From: Polyangium mundeleinium
GTDB lineage: Bacteria; Myxococcota_A; Polyangia; Polyangiales; Polyangiaceae
DNA length: 64,000 bases
Reading direction: 5' to 3'
NCBI RefSeq assembly: GCF_028369105.1
Contig: NZ_JAQNDO010000001.1
Location: 11,068,501-11,132,500 of the forward strand
Shown: positions 49,561-58,100 of the stretch, one piece after another
Position numbering within the stretch: the first letter of the stretch is position 1
Layout: each line of letters starts with the position of its first letter
Translations under genes and position numbers: made by a program
Notes under the pieces: model-generated
Database searches by the model: none
What the model saw: the letters and a program-made list of their open reading frames with translations, nothing else
What the model was told of the DNA's origin: nothing

Positions 49561-50799
49561 ATGGTGGCGCCCGCCATGCGATTCGCCGTCCTCGTCACGC
49601 CTTTCTTCAACGAGAGCGCCATCCGATTCATCGCCGCCCTGCTCGACGTGCCGGCTCTCCGGCTCGCGGTCGTGAGCCAGGACGTCGAGGAGAACCTGCC
49701 GGCAGAGCTGCTCGGCCGGCTCGTGAAGCATTTTCGCGTAAGCAACGTGCAGGACACGGCGGAGCTCGTGGCGGCGACGCGGTGGCTGCACGCGAACGTC
49801 GCGCCCGTCGACCGGCTGCTCGGCGTGAGCGAGTTCGTGCAGGTCGCGGTGGCCGAGGCGCGCGACGCGCTGGGGCTGCCGGGGCCGGGCGCGGAGGTGA
49901 TCCGGAACTTCCGGGACAAACCGCGCATGAAAGACGTGCTGCGCGCGGCGGGATTGCCCTGCGCGCGCCACCGCCTCGCCACGGACGAGGCCGAGGCGCG
50001 GCGTTTTGCAGACGAGGTGGGTTTTCCGCTGGTCGCGAAGCCGCCGGCCGGCGTGGGCTCGGCGGGCACGTTCATCGTAAAAGATAAGGCCGAGCTCGAT
50101 CGCGTGCTCTCGCTCTCCTCGCCCACCGCAGCGTCCCCCGTGCTGCTCGAAGAGTTCGTGGGCGGGGCCGAGCACACGTTCGATGCGGTGGTGATCGGGG
50201 GAAAGCCGGTCTGGCACTCGATTTCGCGGTACCTGCCGAATCCGATCGAGGTCGTGGACAATCCGTGGATCCAGTGGTGCGTGCTCTTGCCGCGGGACAT
50301 CGGCGGGCCGGAGTTCGCTCCGATCCGGGAGCTCGGGTTCCGGGCGCTCTCGGTGCTCGGGCTCGAGACGGGCATTTGCCACATGGAATGGTTCCGGCAA
50401 GACGACGGGAGGATCGTTCTCTCCGAGGTCGCGGCGCGGCCGGGCGGCGCGCAGCTCATGAACCTGAACGCGCGCGCCCATGATTTCGACATGTACGGTC
50501 AAGTCGCGCGGCTCATCGCATTCGATACGTTCGAGGCGCCGCGCGAGCGCAAGTACGCGACGGGCGCGGCGTTCCTGCGCGGGCAAGCGCCGGGCGTGGT
50601 GCGCGAGGTGTTGGGGATCGAGGAGGCCGAGCAAAAGCTCGGCAGGATGATCACGGACGTGAAATGGCCCAAGGTCGGCGAGCCGCGATCGGCGAGCTAC
50701 GAGGGCGAAGGGTACGTGCTGGTCCGGCACCCGGAGACGGAAGGCGTCGCGCAGGCGTTACGCGAGATTGTCCAGTCCGTGCGCGTCATCGCGTACTGA
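49561..50799 (+). CDS. ATP-grasp domain protein
   Basis: A 412-residue ATP-grasp ligase-like protein. The N-terminal part is a Rossmann-like pre-ATP-grasp domain (FAVLVTPFFNESAIRFIAAL). The ATP-grasp core has FRDKPRMKDVLRAAGLPCAR, the lysine strand FPLVAKPPAGVGSAGTFIV, the acidic strand LLEEFVGGAEHTFDAVVIGG and the metal site LSEVAARPGGAQLMNLNARA. Such enzymes make acyl-phosphate intermediates and join a carboxylate to an amine, as in dipeptide or carnosine-like synthesis; no substrate can be named. ATG 49561 or 49576 are both possible. Its last 42 bp overlap the 3' end of the ferritin-like gene on the other strand. Confidence 0.85.
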   Translation: MVAPAMRFAVLVTPFFNESAIRFIAALLDVPALRLAVVSQDVEENLPAELLGRLVKHFRVSNVQDTAELVAATRWLHANVAPVDRLLGVSEFVQVAVAEARDALGLPGPGAEVIRNFRDKPRMKDVLRAAGLPCARHRLATDEAEARRFADEVGFPLVAKPPAGVGSAGTFIVKDKAELDRVLSLSSPTAASPVLLEEFVGGAEHTFDAVVIGGKPVWHSISRYLPNPIEVVDNPWIQWCVLLPRDIGGPEFAPIRELGFRALSVLGLETGICHMEWFRQDDGRIVLSEVAARPGGAQLMNLNARAHDFDMYGQVARLIAFDTFEAPRERKYATGAAFLRGQAPGVVREVLGIEEAEQKLGRMITDVKWPKVGEPRSASYEGEGYVLVRHPETEGVAQALREIVQSVRVIAY

Positions 50800-52080
50800 C
50801 CGGCCGGCGCGAGGCGCGCGGAGGAGCGTACGCGCGGCCGGCAGAACGACGTCGGCCATGGCGCGGCGCATGACGTCACGTTTATCCGCGGCCGAGAGGC
50901 AGCCGTGGGCCGCGACTTTGTCCGGGTCCGCGCCGGGGGCGACGAGGTCCTCCGGTTCGGGGCAAACGGCCATGGTGAATGCCTTTTCGAGGGTGCGGGC
51001 GACCTCGGGCCCGCCCGCGTCGAGCGCCCACGCGAGCGTGCGCCATGCGAGCTCTGCGTGCGTGGCCTCGTCCTCGGCAATCGAGACGAGCACGGCTTTC
51101 ACCGCGGGGTCCGTTGCGCGCAGGGCCTCTTCGCCCGCAACGAGCGCGGAGAGCGTCTCGTTGACGGCACCTTCGAGGGCCGTGGCGAGCGCGACGTCGG
51201 CGAGGGTCCGCCCGATCGCGAGCGCGGGCATGGGCAATGGGCCCGGACCCACCGGCGCGCCGGCGTAGGCGCTGGCGAGGCCAAAGCAGAGTTTGGCGTG
51301 CCGCACCTCGTCGGCCAGGGCTTGTTGCGCGGCGGAGACGAGCGAGGCGGGAGCGCCCACGCCGAGGAGTTCCAGGACGAACCGCGCGAAGGACGCGACG
51401 GAGGCATGCTCGTAGAGGCCGGAGCGCGTAAAGTAGTCGGCGAGAGCGCGGCGCGTGGCGGGATCGAGGTTCGAGAGATCGAGGCACTCGGCCAAACCTT
51501 GCCCGGCTTGCAGGAGCCAATCGGCGCGGGCCTCGGGCTCCGCGGTGCGCGCTTCGCCGTCGACGATGAAGGGGCGGCCTTCGCAGGACTCGAAGATGAT
51601 GGCCACGTGGTAGCAGCATTGCGCGCTGATCGCGAGGTCCTGGCAGCCGGCACCGGGGATGTCATAGCAGCAGGAGCCGGAGCCGACGCATTCGTCGGTG
51701 CCGTGGACCTGCTTCATGAGCTCGCTCTGGACGTCGGCGAGGGGTGGACAATTGCCGCCCACGGAGCCCGGGAGGCAAAGGAAACGATATTCGGCATTCG
51801 GGGGCGGCGGGTTCTCACAGGGGAGCGCGCCGCCAGCGCCCGTCCCGCCGACGCCAACGCTGGAGCTGACGACGGTGTGGCCAAGGATGCCGCCCGTGCC
51901 GCCCGTTGCGCTCGTGCCGCCCGTGCCGCCCGTGCCGCCCGTGCCCGCATCAATGACCACGTTGCCGCCGCACGCGGCCGCCGCAACGACGAGGGTCGCG
52001 CCCGCGGTGAGCCCCGCGGCGCGCAAAATTCGCGTGAAAAGCGCAAGCGAAAGAGGGGAAGGATGTTTCGCGTGGGTCAT
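50758..52080 (-). CDS. Lipoprotein with Cys-rich segment and ferritin-like diiron domain, paralogue
   Basis: A 440-residue lipoprotein (lipobox VVAAAAC) with a Gly/Thr linker (GTGGTGGTGGTSATGG). A short Cys segment (CVGSGSCCYDIPGAGC) follows, then a ferritin-like bundle with the same ligand plan as the protein at 43937-45388: Glu-His in LYEHASVASFARF, ExxH in LADEVRHAKL, Glu in EGAVNETLSA and ExxH in AEDEATHAELAW. The ATG at 52080 has GAGGCGG about 9 bases upstream; the frame opens 31 codons earlier. Its C-terminus (RDDAHGLDNLA) is encoded in the overlap with the convergent ATP-grasp gene. Confidence 0.82.
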   Translation of the reverse strand: MTHAKHPSPLSLALFTRILRAAGLTAGATLVVAAAACGGNVVIDAGTGGTGGTGGTSATGGTGGILGHTVVSSSVGVGGTGAGGALPCENPPPPNAEYRFLCLPGSVGGNCPPLADVQSELMKQVHGTDECVGSGSCCYDIPGAGCQDLAISAQCCYHVAIIFESCEGRPFIVDGEARTAEPEARADWLLQAGQGLAECLDLSNLDPATRRALADYFTRSGLYEHASVASFARFVLELLGVGAPASLVSAAQQALADEVRHAKLCFGLASAYAGAPVGPGPLPMPALAIGRTLADVALATALEGAVNETLSALVAGEEALRATDPAVKAVLVSIAEDEATHAELAWRTLAWALDAGGPEVARTLEKAFTMAVCPEPEDLVAPGADPDKVAAHGCLSAADKRDVMRRAMADVVLPAARTLLRAPRAGRSVRDDAHGLDNLA

Positions 52081-52196
52081 GGTGTGCCGCCTCGATGCAT
52101 GAAAGGTCGTGGTGGCGCGAAGGCCACGCCAATGAGGACGCAACGCCTGCATCCAAACCACGAAAGATGGCAAGATTCGGGCCTAAAGCGAGGGGC

Positions 52197-52685
52197 TCAG
52201 GCGCGCGCGCGTTTGCGCGGCGCAGCGGGCTTTTTCGCGCCGGGGCCGGCCCAGCCGAAACGGTCGAGCGAGACATTTCCGCGCGTATCGAACGTGACGC
52301 CCTCGGATTCGAGGAGCGCGCGCTGGAGGGCGCCGTTGATGGGATCTTTGATGGTGACGGCGGCGCGATTGCGAGGGCGGCTGCCGAGGACACGCTGCCA
52401 GGGGACGCGGCTGCTCCCGTCGGGGTCCTTCAGCGCGGCGAGCGCGAATCCAACGTGGCGCGCCGAGCGAGGGTGTCCGGCGAGGGCAGCGATCACGCCA
52501 TACGTGGTGACGCGGCCGCGCGGGATGCGACGGACGACGCGGTAGAAGTCTTCCCACCAGGAAACGGGCTCCACGGCGTCGTCGGGCTCGGCGCGCGAGA
52601 TGCGGGCCCGCGCTTTCACGGGCGCTTTTGCGGCCTTCTTTGCTGGCTTCTTGTTTGATTTCGACGGCGCGCGGCGAGCGCTCAC
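52197..52685 (-). CDS. Alkyltransferase-like (ATL) protein with basic tail
   Basis: A 162-residue member of the O6-alkylguanine alkyltransferase fold. The DNA-binding helix region is WWEDFYRVVRRIPRGRVTTY then GVIAALAGHPRSARHVGFAL, and the active-site motif is PWQRV (95-99) where alkyltransferases have PCHRV. Cys is replaced by Trp, so it cannot dealkylate DNA; ATL proteins bind alkylated bases and recruit excision repair. An N-terminal Lys/Ala/Pro tail of about 30 residues looks DNA-binding. The GTG overlaps the stop of the GH57 gene (GTGA), so it is translated as the last gene of the glucan operon, an odd context for a repair protein. Confidence 0.88.
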   Translation of the reverse strand: MSARRAPSKSNKKPAKKAAKAPVKARARISRAEPDDAVEPVSWWEDFYRVVRRIPRGRVTTYGVIAALAGHPRSARHVGFALAALKDPDGSSRVPWQRVLGSRPRNRAAVTIKDPINGALQRALLESEGVTFDTRGNVSLDRFGWAGPGAKKPAAPRKRARA

Positions 52686-55168
52686 GGAATTTCCTCGATT
52701 TCCTCCCCGCGCAGGGAGCGGAGGCGCGGTAGCGCGGCGCCCTCGGGCAGGCGGACGCGGAGCCGCTCGGCGAGGCTCTGGAACGCGAGGCACATCGAAT
52801 GTGCCGCGGCGTCGCCCTCGTCGGCGCGGGTGCGCATCTCGGGGTAGATGGTATGTGCGAGTCGGTAAAACACGTTTTGTGTTTCCCAGAGGTCGACAGG
52901 GAACCCGGCGCGGTGGGCGAATTCGACGGCCATGTCGAGATCCGCGAGGAGGAGCGGATCCGTGGGCCTCTCGCGAAGGCGCTCGGCGAGCGCGGAGAGG
53001 CTCTGGCCGAGGGTGAAGGTCACGGCGGCCCGATCGACGTGGAGGTCCTGTTCCTTGGCCTGCGCGAGGAGGCGCCGCATCGAAAGGACGTCGGGCGGGA
53101 CGCGCTCCGCGGCGCGCAAGAGGTCGGCGCCGAGGACGAGCTCGCCCGCGACGAGCAAGGAGCGTGGCGTGGGGCTGCGCAAGGGCGCGAGGCGGCGGAG
53201 GAGCGGCGCATATCGCTCGAAGAGGGCGCGCTGGGCCGCCTCGACCTCGGCGAGCGTGGGCGCGAGGAGGCGCTCGACGATGCGGCGCTGGTCGTCCCGA
53301 AAGACGGCGTCGAGCGAGTCGATCGTGCGGTCGCACCGGCGATAAAAGAGGCGCATCGTGCCCTCCATGTCGCCCGATTCGAAGATGCGGACGAGCTCGG
53401 CGCGGCGCTCGATGTGGTCGTCGCCCTCGGGGTCCTGCAAAACGCCGCCGGCGACGCGGTGATCGCCGAGGTGGAGGACGCTGAAGTCGTGGGACTCCGA
53501 GACGAGCGTGAGGCGGCTCGTGACACGGGTGCGGCCGAGGAGGAGCTTCGCGCCATTGCGCTCGTGCGTTTCGAGGCCCTCGACGTGGACGTCGTAACAA
53601 TAGGTGCTCGGGGGGCCGTCCTGGACGAGGCTCGTCGCGAAATGGGCGGTGACGGCCGGGAGATCGACGCGCGCCCGGGTGACGAAGCGATCCCACACGC
53701 GGCGGCCGTCGCCCATTTCGGGCAGGTTGCTGCGCGCTTTTTCGAGGTGTTCGAGGAACGGGCCTTCGAGGCTCCTCCCGAAGAGCGCCTCGCCGAGCTC
53801 GACGACGCGGCCGGCATACTGGAGGCATTGCACGGTCTCGATGCCCGAGAGGTCGTCGAAGAACCAGCCGCAGCTCGTGTACATGAGCATCGCATTGCGC
53901 TGGAGCTCGAGGAGCGAGAGGGCCTCGCTCTGCTCCTCGGCCGAGAGGACGTGCGTCGCGTGCGCCGCGAAGAACCGCGCGAGGGTGCTCGCGGTGCGAT
54001 CGAGGACGACCTCGATGTACGCGTCCCGCGCGGCCCAGGGGTCGTGGAAGAGGCGCTCGGCCGCGCGCTCGAAGGGGCCCGCGACCTCGTCGCGGAGGGC
54101 GTCGAGGGCACTGCGGAGGGGCTTGCGCCAGGACTGGTTCCAGCCGTGCGGGGAACCGGAGCGGCAGCCGCAATCGGCGCGCCATCGCTCGACGCCGTGG
54201 GCGCAGCTCCACGAGGTGCGCTCCAGGATCTCGGCCTCGTGCGTCGGGGGGTGGCGTTCGAGGAATTCTCCGTAATTGGTCAATTTGGCCAAACCGTGCG
54301 CCTCGATGTGCCCGAGGGCCCAGGCGAGGGCCATCTCGCCGTATCGATGGTGGTGGCCGTAGGTCTCGCCGTCGGTGGCGATGTGGACCATCTGCGGGAA
54401 GGTGCGCTTGCTGTCGAACGCGGAGGCGAGCCGGCCGGCGAAATGCTCGCCATTGGCGAGGAGGCGCTCGAAGGCGACAGCCTGGGAGACGGGGCCGTCG
54501 TAAAAGAAGACGGCGATCGAGCGGCCCGAGGGGAGCTCGACGCGGTAGGCCATCGAGGGGTCGATGCGGCCGCCGCGGACGTCGATCCATTCCTTGCCGC
54601 CGATGCGGCGGACGCGCGCGGCCTGGCGAGGCGCGAGGAGCGTGAACGTAATGCCCTCGGCCGCGAGGACCTCCAGGGTCTCGGTGTCGACGGCCGTCTC
54701 GGGGAGCCACATGCCCTCGGGTTTGCGGCGGAACCGCGCGACGAAATCGGCGATGCCCCAGCGGACCTGCGTGACTTTGTCGCGCAGGTTCGCGAGCGGC
54801 ATGATGAGGTGGTTGTAGGCCTGGGCCATGGCCGAGCCGTGCCCGCCGAAGCGACGCGCGCTCGCCTCGTCCGCCGCGAGGATCGCCCGGTAGGTCTCCT
54901 TCGCGTGGTGCTCCATCCACCCGAGGAGCGTGGGGCCGAAATTGAAGCTGATGCGCGAATAGTTGTTGACGATGCGCGTGATGCGGTCCTCCCCGTCGAG
55001 GACCCGCGCCGCGGCGTTTGGCGCGTAACACTCGGCCGTGATACGCGCGTTCCAGTCGTGCCAGGGCGCGGCCGAGTCCTGCTGCTCGATGGCCTCGAGC
55101 CAGGGGTTTTCCCGGGGGGGCTGATAAAAATGGCCGTGGACGCAGACGTACCGTTCGGGAGCCTTCAT
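52682..55168 (-). CDS. GH57-family glycoside hydrolase with DUF3536
   Basis: An 828-residue GH57/DUF3536 protein. The family start motif VCVHGHFYQPPRENPWLEAI, then RISFNFGPTLLGWME, the catalytic glutamate region GMWLPETAVDTETL and the catalytic aspartate region HIATDGETYGHHHRYGEMAL mark the barrel; the C-terminal helical half (SLLELQRNAMLMYTSCGWFF) is DUF3536. GH57 enzymes are retaining alpha-glucanases, branching enzymes or glucanotransferases. Its ATG overlaps the stop of the GlgB-TreZ gene (ATGA) and its stop overlaps the ATL start, so all three are translationally coupled. A role in glucan trimming or transfer next to GlgB is the inference. Confidence 0.9.
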   Translation of the reverse strand: MKAPERYVCVHGHFYQPPRENPWLEAIEQQDSAAPWHDWNARITAECYAPNAAARVLDGEDRITRIVNNYSRISFNFGPTLLGWMEHHAKETYRAILAADEASARRFGGHGSAMAQAYNHLIMPLANLRDKVTQVRWGIADFVARFRRKPEGMWLPETAVDTETLEVLAAEGITFTLLAPRQAARVRRIGGKEWIDVRGGRIDPSMAYRVELPSGRSIAVFFYDGPVSQAVAFERLLANGEHFAGRLASAFDSKRTFPQMVHIATDGETYGHHHRYGEMALAWALGHIEAHGLAKLTNYGEFLERHPPTHEAEILERTSWSCAHGVERWRADCGCRSGSPHGWNQSWRKPLRSALDALRDEVAGPFERAAERLFHDPWAARDAYIEVVLDRTASTLARFFAAHATHVLSAEEQSEALSLLELQRNAMLMYTSCGWFFDDLSGIETVQCLQYAGRVVELGEALFGRSLEGPFLEHLEKARSNLPEMGDGRRVWDRFVTRARVDLPAVTAHFATSLVQDGPPSTYCYDVHVEGLETHERNGAKLLLGRTRVTSRLTLVSESHDFSVLHLGDHRVAGGVLQDPEGDDHIERRAELVRIFESGDMEGTMRLFYRRCDRTIDSLDAVFRDDQRRIVERLLAPTLAEVEAAQRALFERYAPLLRRLAPLRSPTPRSLLVAGELVLGADLLRAAERVPPDVLSMRRLLAQAKEQDLHVDRAAVTFTLGQSLSALAERLRERPTDPLLLADLDMAVEFAHRAGFPVDLWETQNVFYRLAHTIYPEMRTRADEGDAAAHSMCLAFQSLAERLRVRLPEGAALPRLRSLRGEEIEEIP

Positions 55169-58100
55169 CGAGCCCTCACGTAAAGCACGGCCTCGGACGG
55201 GCCGAGGGTGACGCGGACGACGCCCGTCGACGTGATTTCCTCGGGGGCGTGGGTCTCGCCCTTTCCGCCGAAGCGGGCCTCGGACGAGGCGAGCGAGCGG
55301 CGGAAGGTACCCGAAGGCACGGGCAAGGTGACGGAGACGGGGTGGTCGCCGAAATGGGAAATCACGAATACCTCGGAGTCACGGTTCCAGCGCCGCACGT
55401 AGAGGAGGCGCTCGTCCTCGAAGGCGACGGCCTGCCGCCCGCCCTCCGCCGCGAAGGCGCCGATGTCGCGTCGCGCCCGGAGGAGTTCTTTGTACCACGC
55501 GAGGAGCTTTGCGTGATCCCCCGTGGTGCGGAGCTGGAAATCGAGCTTGGCGCGTCGGAACGTGGCCTCGTCTTGGGGATCGAACGGCTCTTCCGCATAG
55601 CCGAGCCGGGCCATCTCCTTCGCACGGCCCTTCCTGACATTCTCGACGAGCGTGGAATCGCCGTGGCTCGTGAAATACGGGAACGGCGCGGTTTCGCCGT
55701 ATTCCTCACCCATGAAGAGCAGGGGCAGGAAGGGCGAGAGCAGGACGACGGCAGCCGCGAGCTTTTGTTTTTCGAAGGAGACCCGCGCGGAGATGCGCTC
55801 GCCGCGCGGGCGATTGCCGGCCTGGTCGTGGTTCTGGACGAAGGTGACGAGGCGCCGCGGGTCGATGCTCGCAGCCGGGCGGCCGCGGCGGCGCAGGCGA
55901 TACTTGGAGTATTCGCCGGTGAAGGCGAAATTCTCGCGGAACGTCTTGGCGAGCTGCTCGACGAGGCCGAAGTCCTGGAGGTGCCCGACGCGCTCGCCGG
56001 AAAGGAGCGCGAGGAGGGCATGATGGACGTCGTCGTTCCAGACGCCGTCGAGCCCGTAGCCGCCCTGGAATGTGGGCGTGACGAGGCGCGGGTCGTTGTC
56101 GTCGCTCTCGGCGATGAGGTGGACCAAACGGCCGAGTTCGGAGGCGCGGCGGTGGACGGCTTCGCCGAGCTCCTCGAGGAACGAGAACGGGGAGTTGTCG
56201 ACGATTGCATTGACGGCGTCGAGGCGGAGCGCGTCGATGCCCATCTGCGTGACGAAATGAAGCGCGCTCTCGATGAAGAACCTGCGGACCTCGTCCGAAT
56301 GTGGTCCGTCGAAGTTGAGAGCGTCGCCCCAGCGTGTGTGGTAATACGAGGCGAAATAGGGGCCGAAATCGGCGAGGTAGGTGCCTTCGGGGCCGAGGTG
56401 GTTGTAGACGACGTCGAGAATGACGGCGATGCCCTCGGAATGGCAAGCGTCGACGAAGCGGCGCAGGCCCTCGGGGCCGCCGTAGGAGGCCTGGACGGCG
56501 AAGGGATACGCGCCGTCGTAGCCCCAGTTGCGCGCGCCGGGGAACGCAGCGACCGGCATGAGCTCGACGGCCGTGATGCCGAGCTCGCGGAGGTACGAGA
56601 GGCGCGAAATGGCGGCGTCGAAGGTGCCCTCGGGGGTGAACGTGCCGACGTGGAGCTCGTAGATGACGTATTCTTCGAGCGGGCGGCCGGTCCAGCCAGG
56701 GGTATGGTCGGAAAAACTCTTCACGACCTCGCTCGGGCCGTGGACGCCCTCCGGCTGGAGGCGCGAGGCCGGATCGGGGCGGAGCTTGCCGTCGCCGAGG
56801 TCGTAATGGTAACGCGCGCCGGGGGCGATGCCGTCGACGAGGGCTTGGTGGTAGCCGTTCGCCTCGGGTTCGAGCGGGATGCGGCGCTCGACTTTGCCCT
56901 GGAGGACGAGCTCGACCTTGCCGACGTTCGGGGCCCATACACGGAAGCGGGCGCGGTCCTCGCCGAGGTGGACGGCGCCGAGCGGGCGCTCGGAGACGGC
57001 GAGGCCCTCGTGCACGAAAAAGACGGCGCCGAGGGGCGGGAGGGTGATCTCGACGGAGTTTTTCCGGCTATGCCATTCGATGTTCTCCGCGGCGACGTCG
57101 CCGCCGCCGCCCATGCCGCTGCCGCCGAACTCCAGGGCGTCGCTGGAGACGAGCTCCTTCCAGCGGCCGCCGCGGGGCAGGCCGACCCGATATCGCTGGC
57201 GCGGCATGGGCGTGAAGTTCAAGGCGACGAGGACGAGGGCGTCGGTGGAGCGGGCGCGGCGGTAGAAGACGACGACGCTGTGGTCGGCGTCGTTGCAATC
57301 GATCCACTGGAACCCCTCGGGGCTCGTGTCGAGCTCGTGCAGGGCGGGATAGTCGCGGTAGAGGCGGTTCATCGCCTGGACGAAGCGCTTCATGCCGGCG
57401 TGGTAGGGCCCCTCGTCGAGCAGGTGCCAGTCGAGGCTCGATTCGTGGTTCCACTCGCGCTTCTGCGCGATCTCGCCGCCCATGAAGAGCAATTTTTTCC
57501 CCGGCTGGGCCCACATGTACGCGAAGAGCAGGCGCAGGTTCGCGAATTTCTGCCACTCGTCGCCGGGCATCTTGCCGATCAACGAGCCCTTGCCGTGGAC
57601 GACCTCGTCGTGCGAGAGCGGCAAGACGAAGCTCTCGCTGAACGCGTACATCATGCGGAACGTGAGCTGGTTGTGGACGAACTTGCGATAGACGGGGTCG
57701 CTCGACATGTATTTGAGCGTGTCGTTCATCCAGCCCATGTCCCATTTGTAGCCGAACCCGAGGCCGCCGACGTACGCGGGGCGGGAGACCATGGGCCAGG
57801 AGGTGGACTCCTCGGCGAAGGTCTGGACCTCCGGGAAGGCGCGCGAGATCGATTCGTTGAGGCGGCGGAGGAAATCGATCGCCTCGAGGTTCTCGCGGCC
57901 GCCATAGCGGTTCGGAACCCACTCGCCGTGCTTGCGGGAGTAATCGAGGTAGAGCATCGAGGCGACGGCGTCGACGCGCAGGCTGTCGGCGTGATACCGA
58001 TCGAGCCAGAAATGGGCGTTCGAGAGGAGGAAGCTCATCACCTCGTTGCGGCCATAATTGAAGATGAGGCTCTTCCAGTCGGGGTGATAGCCCTTGCGCG

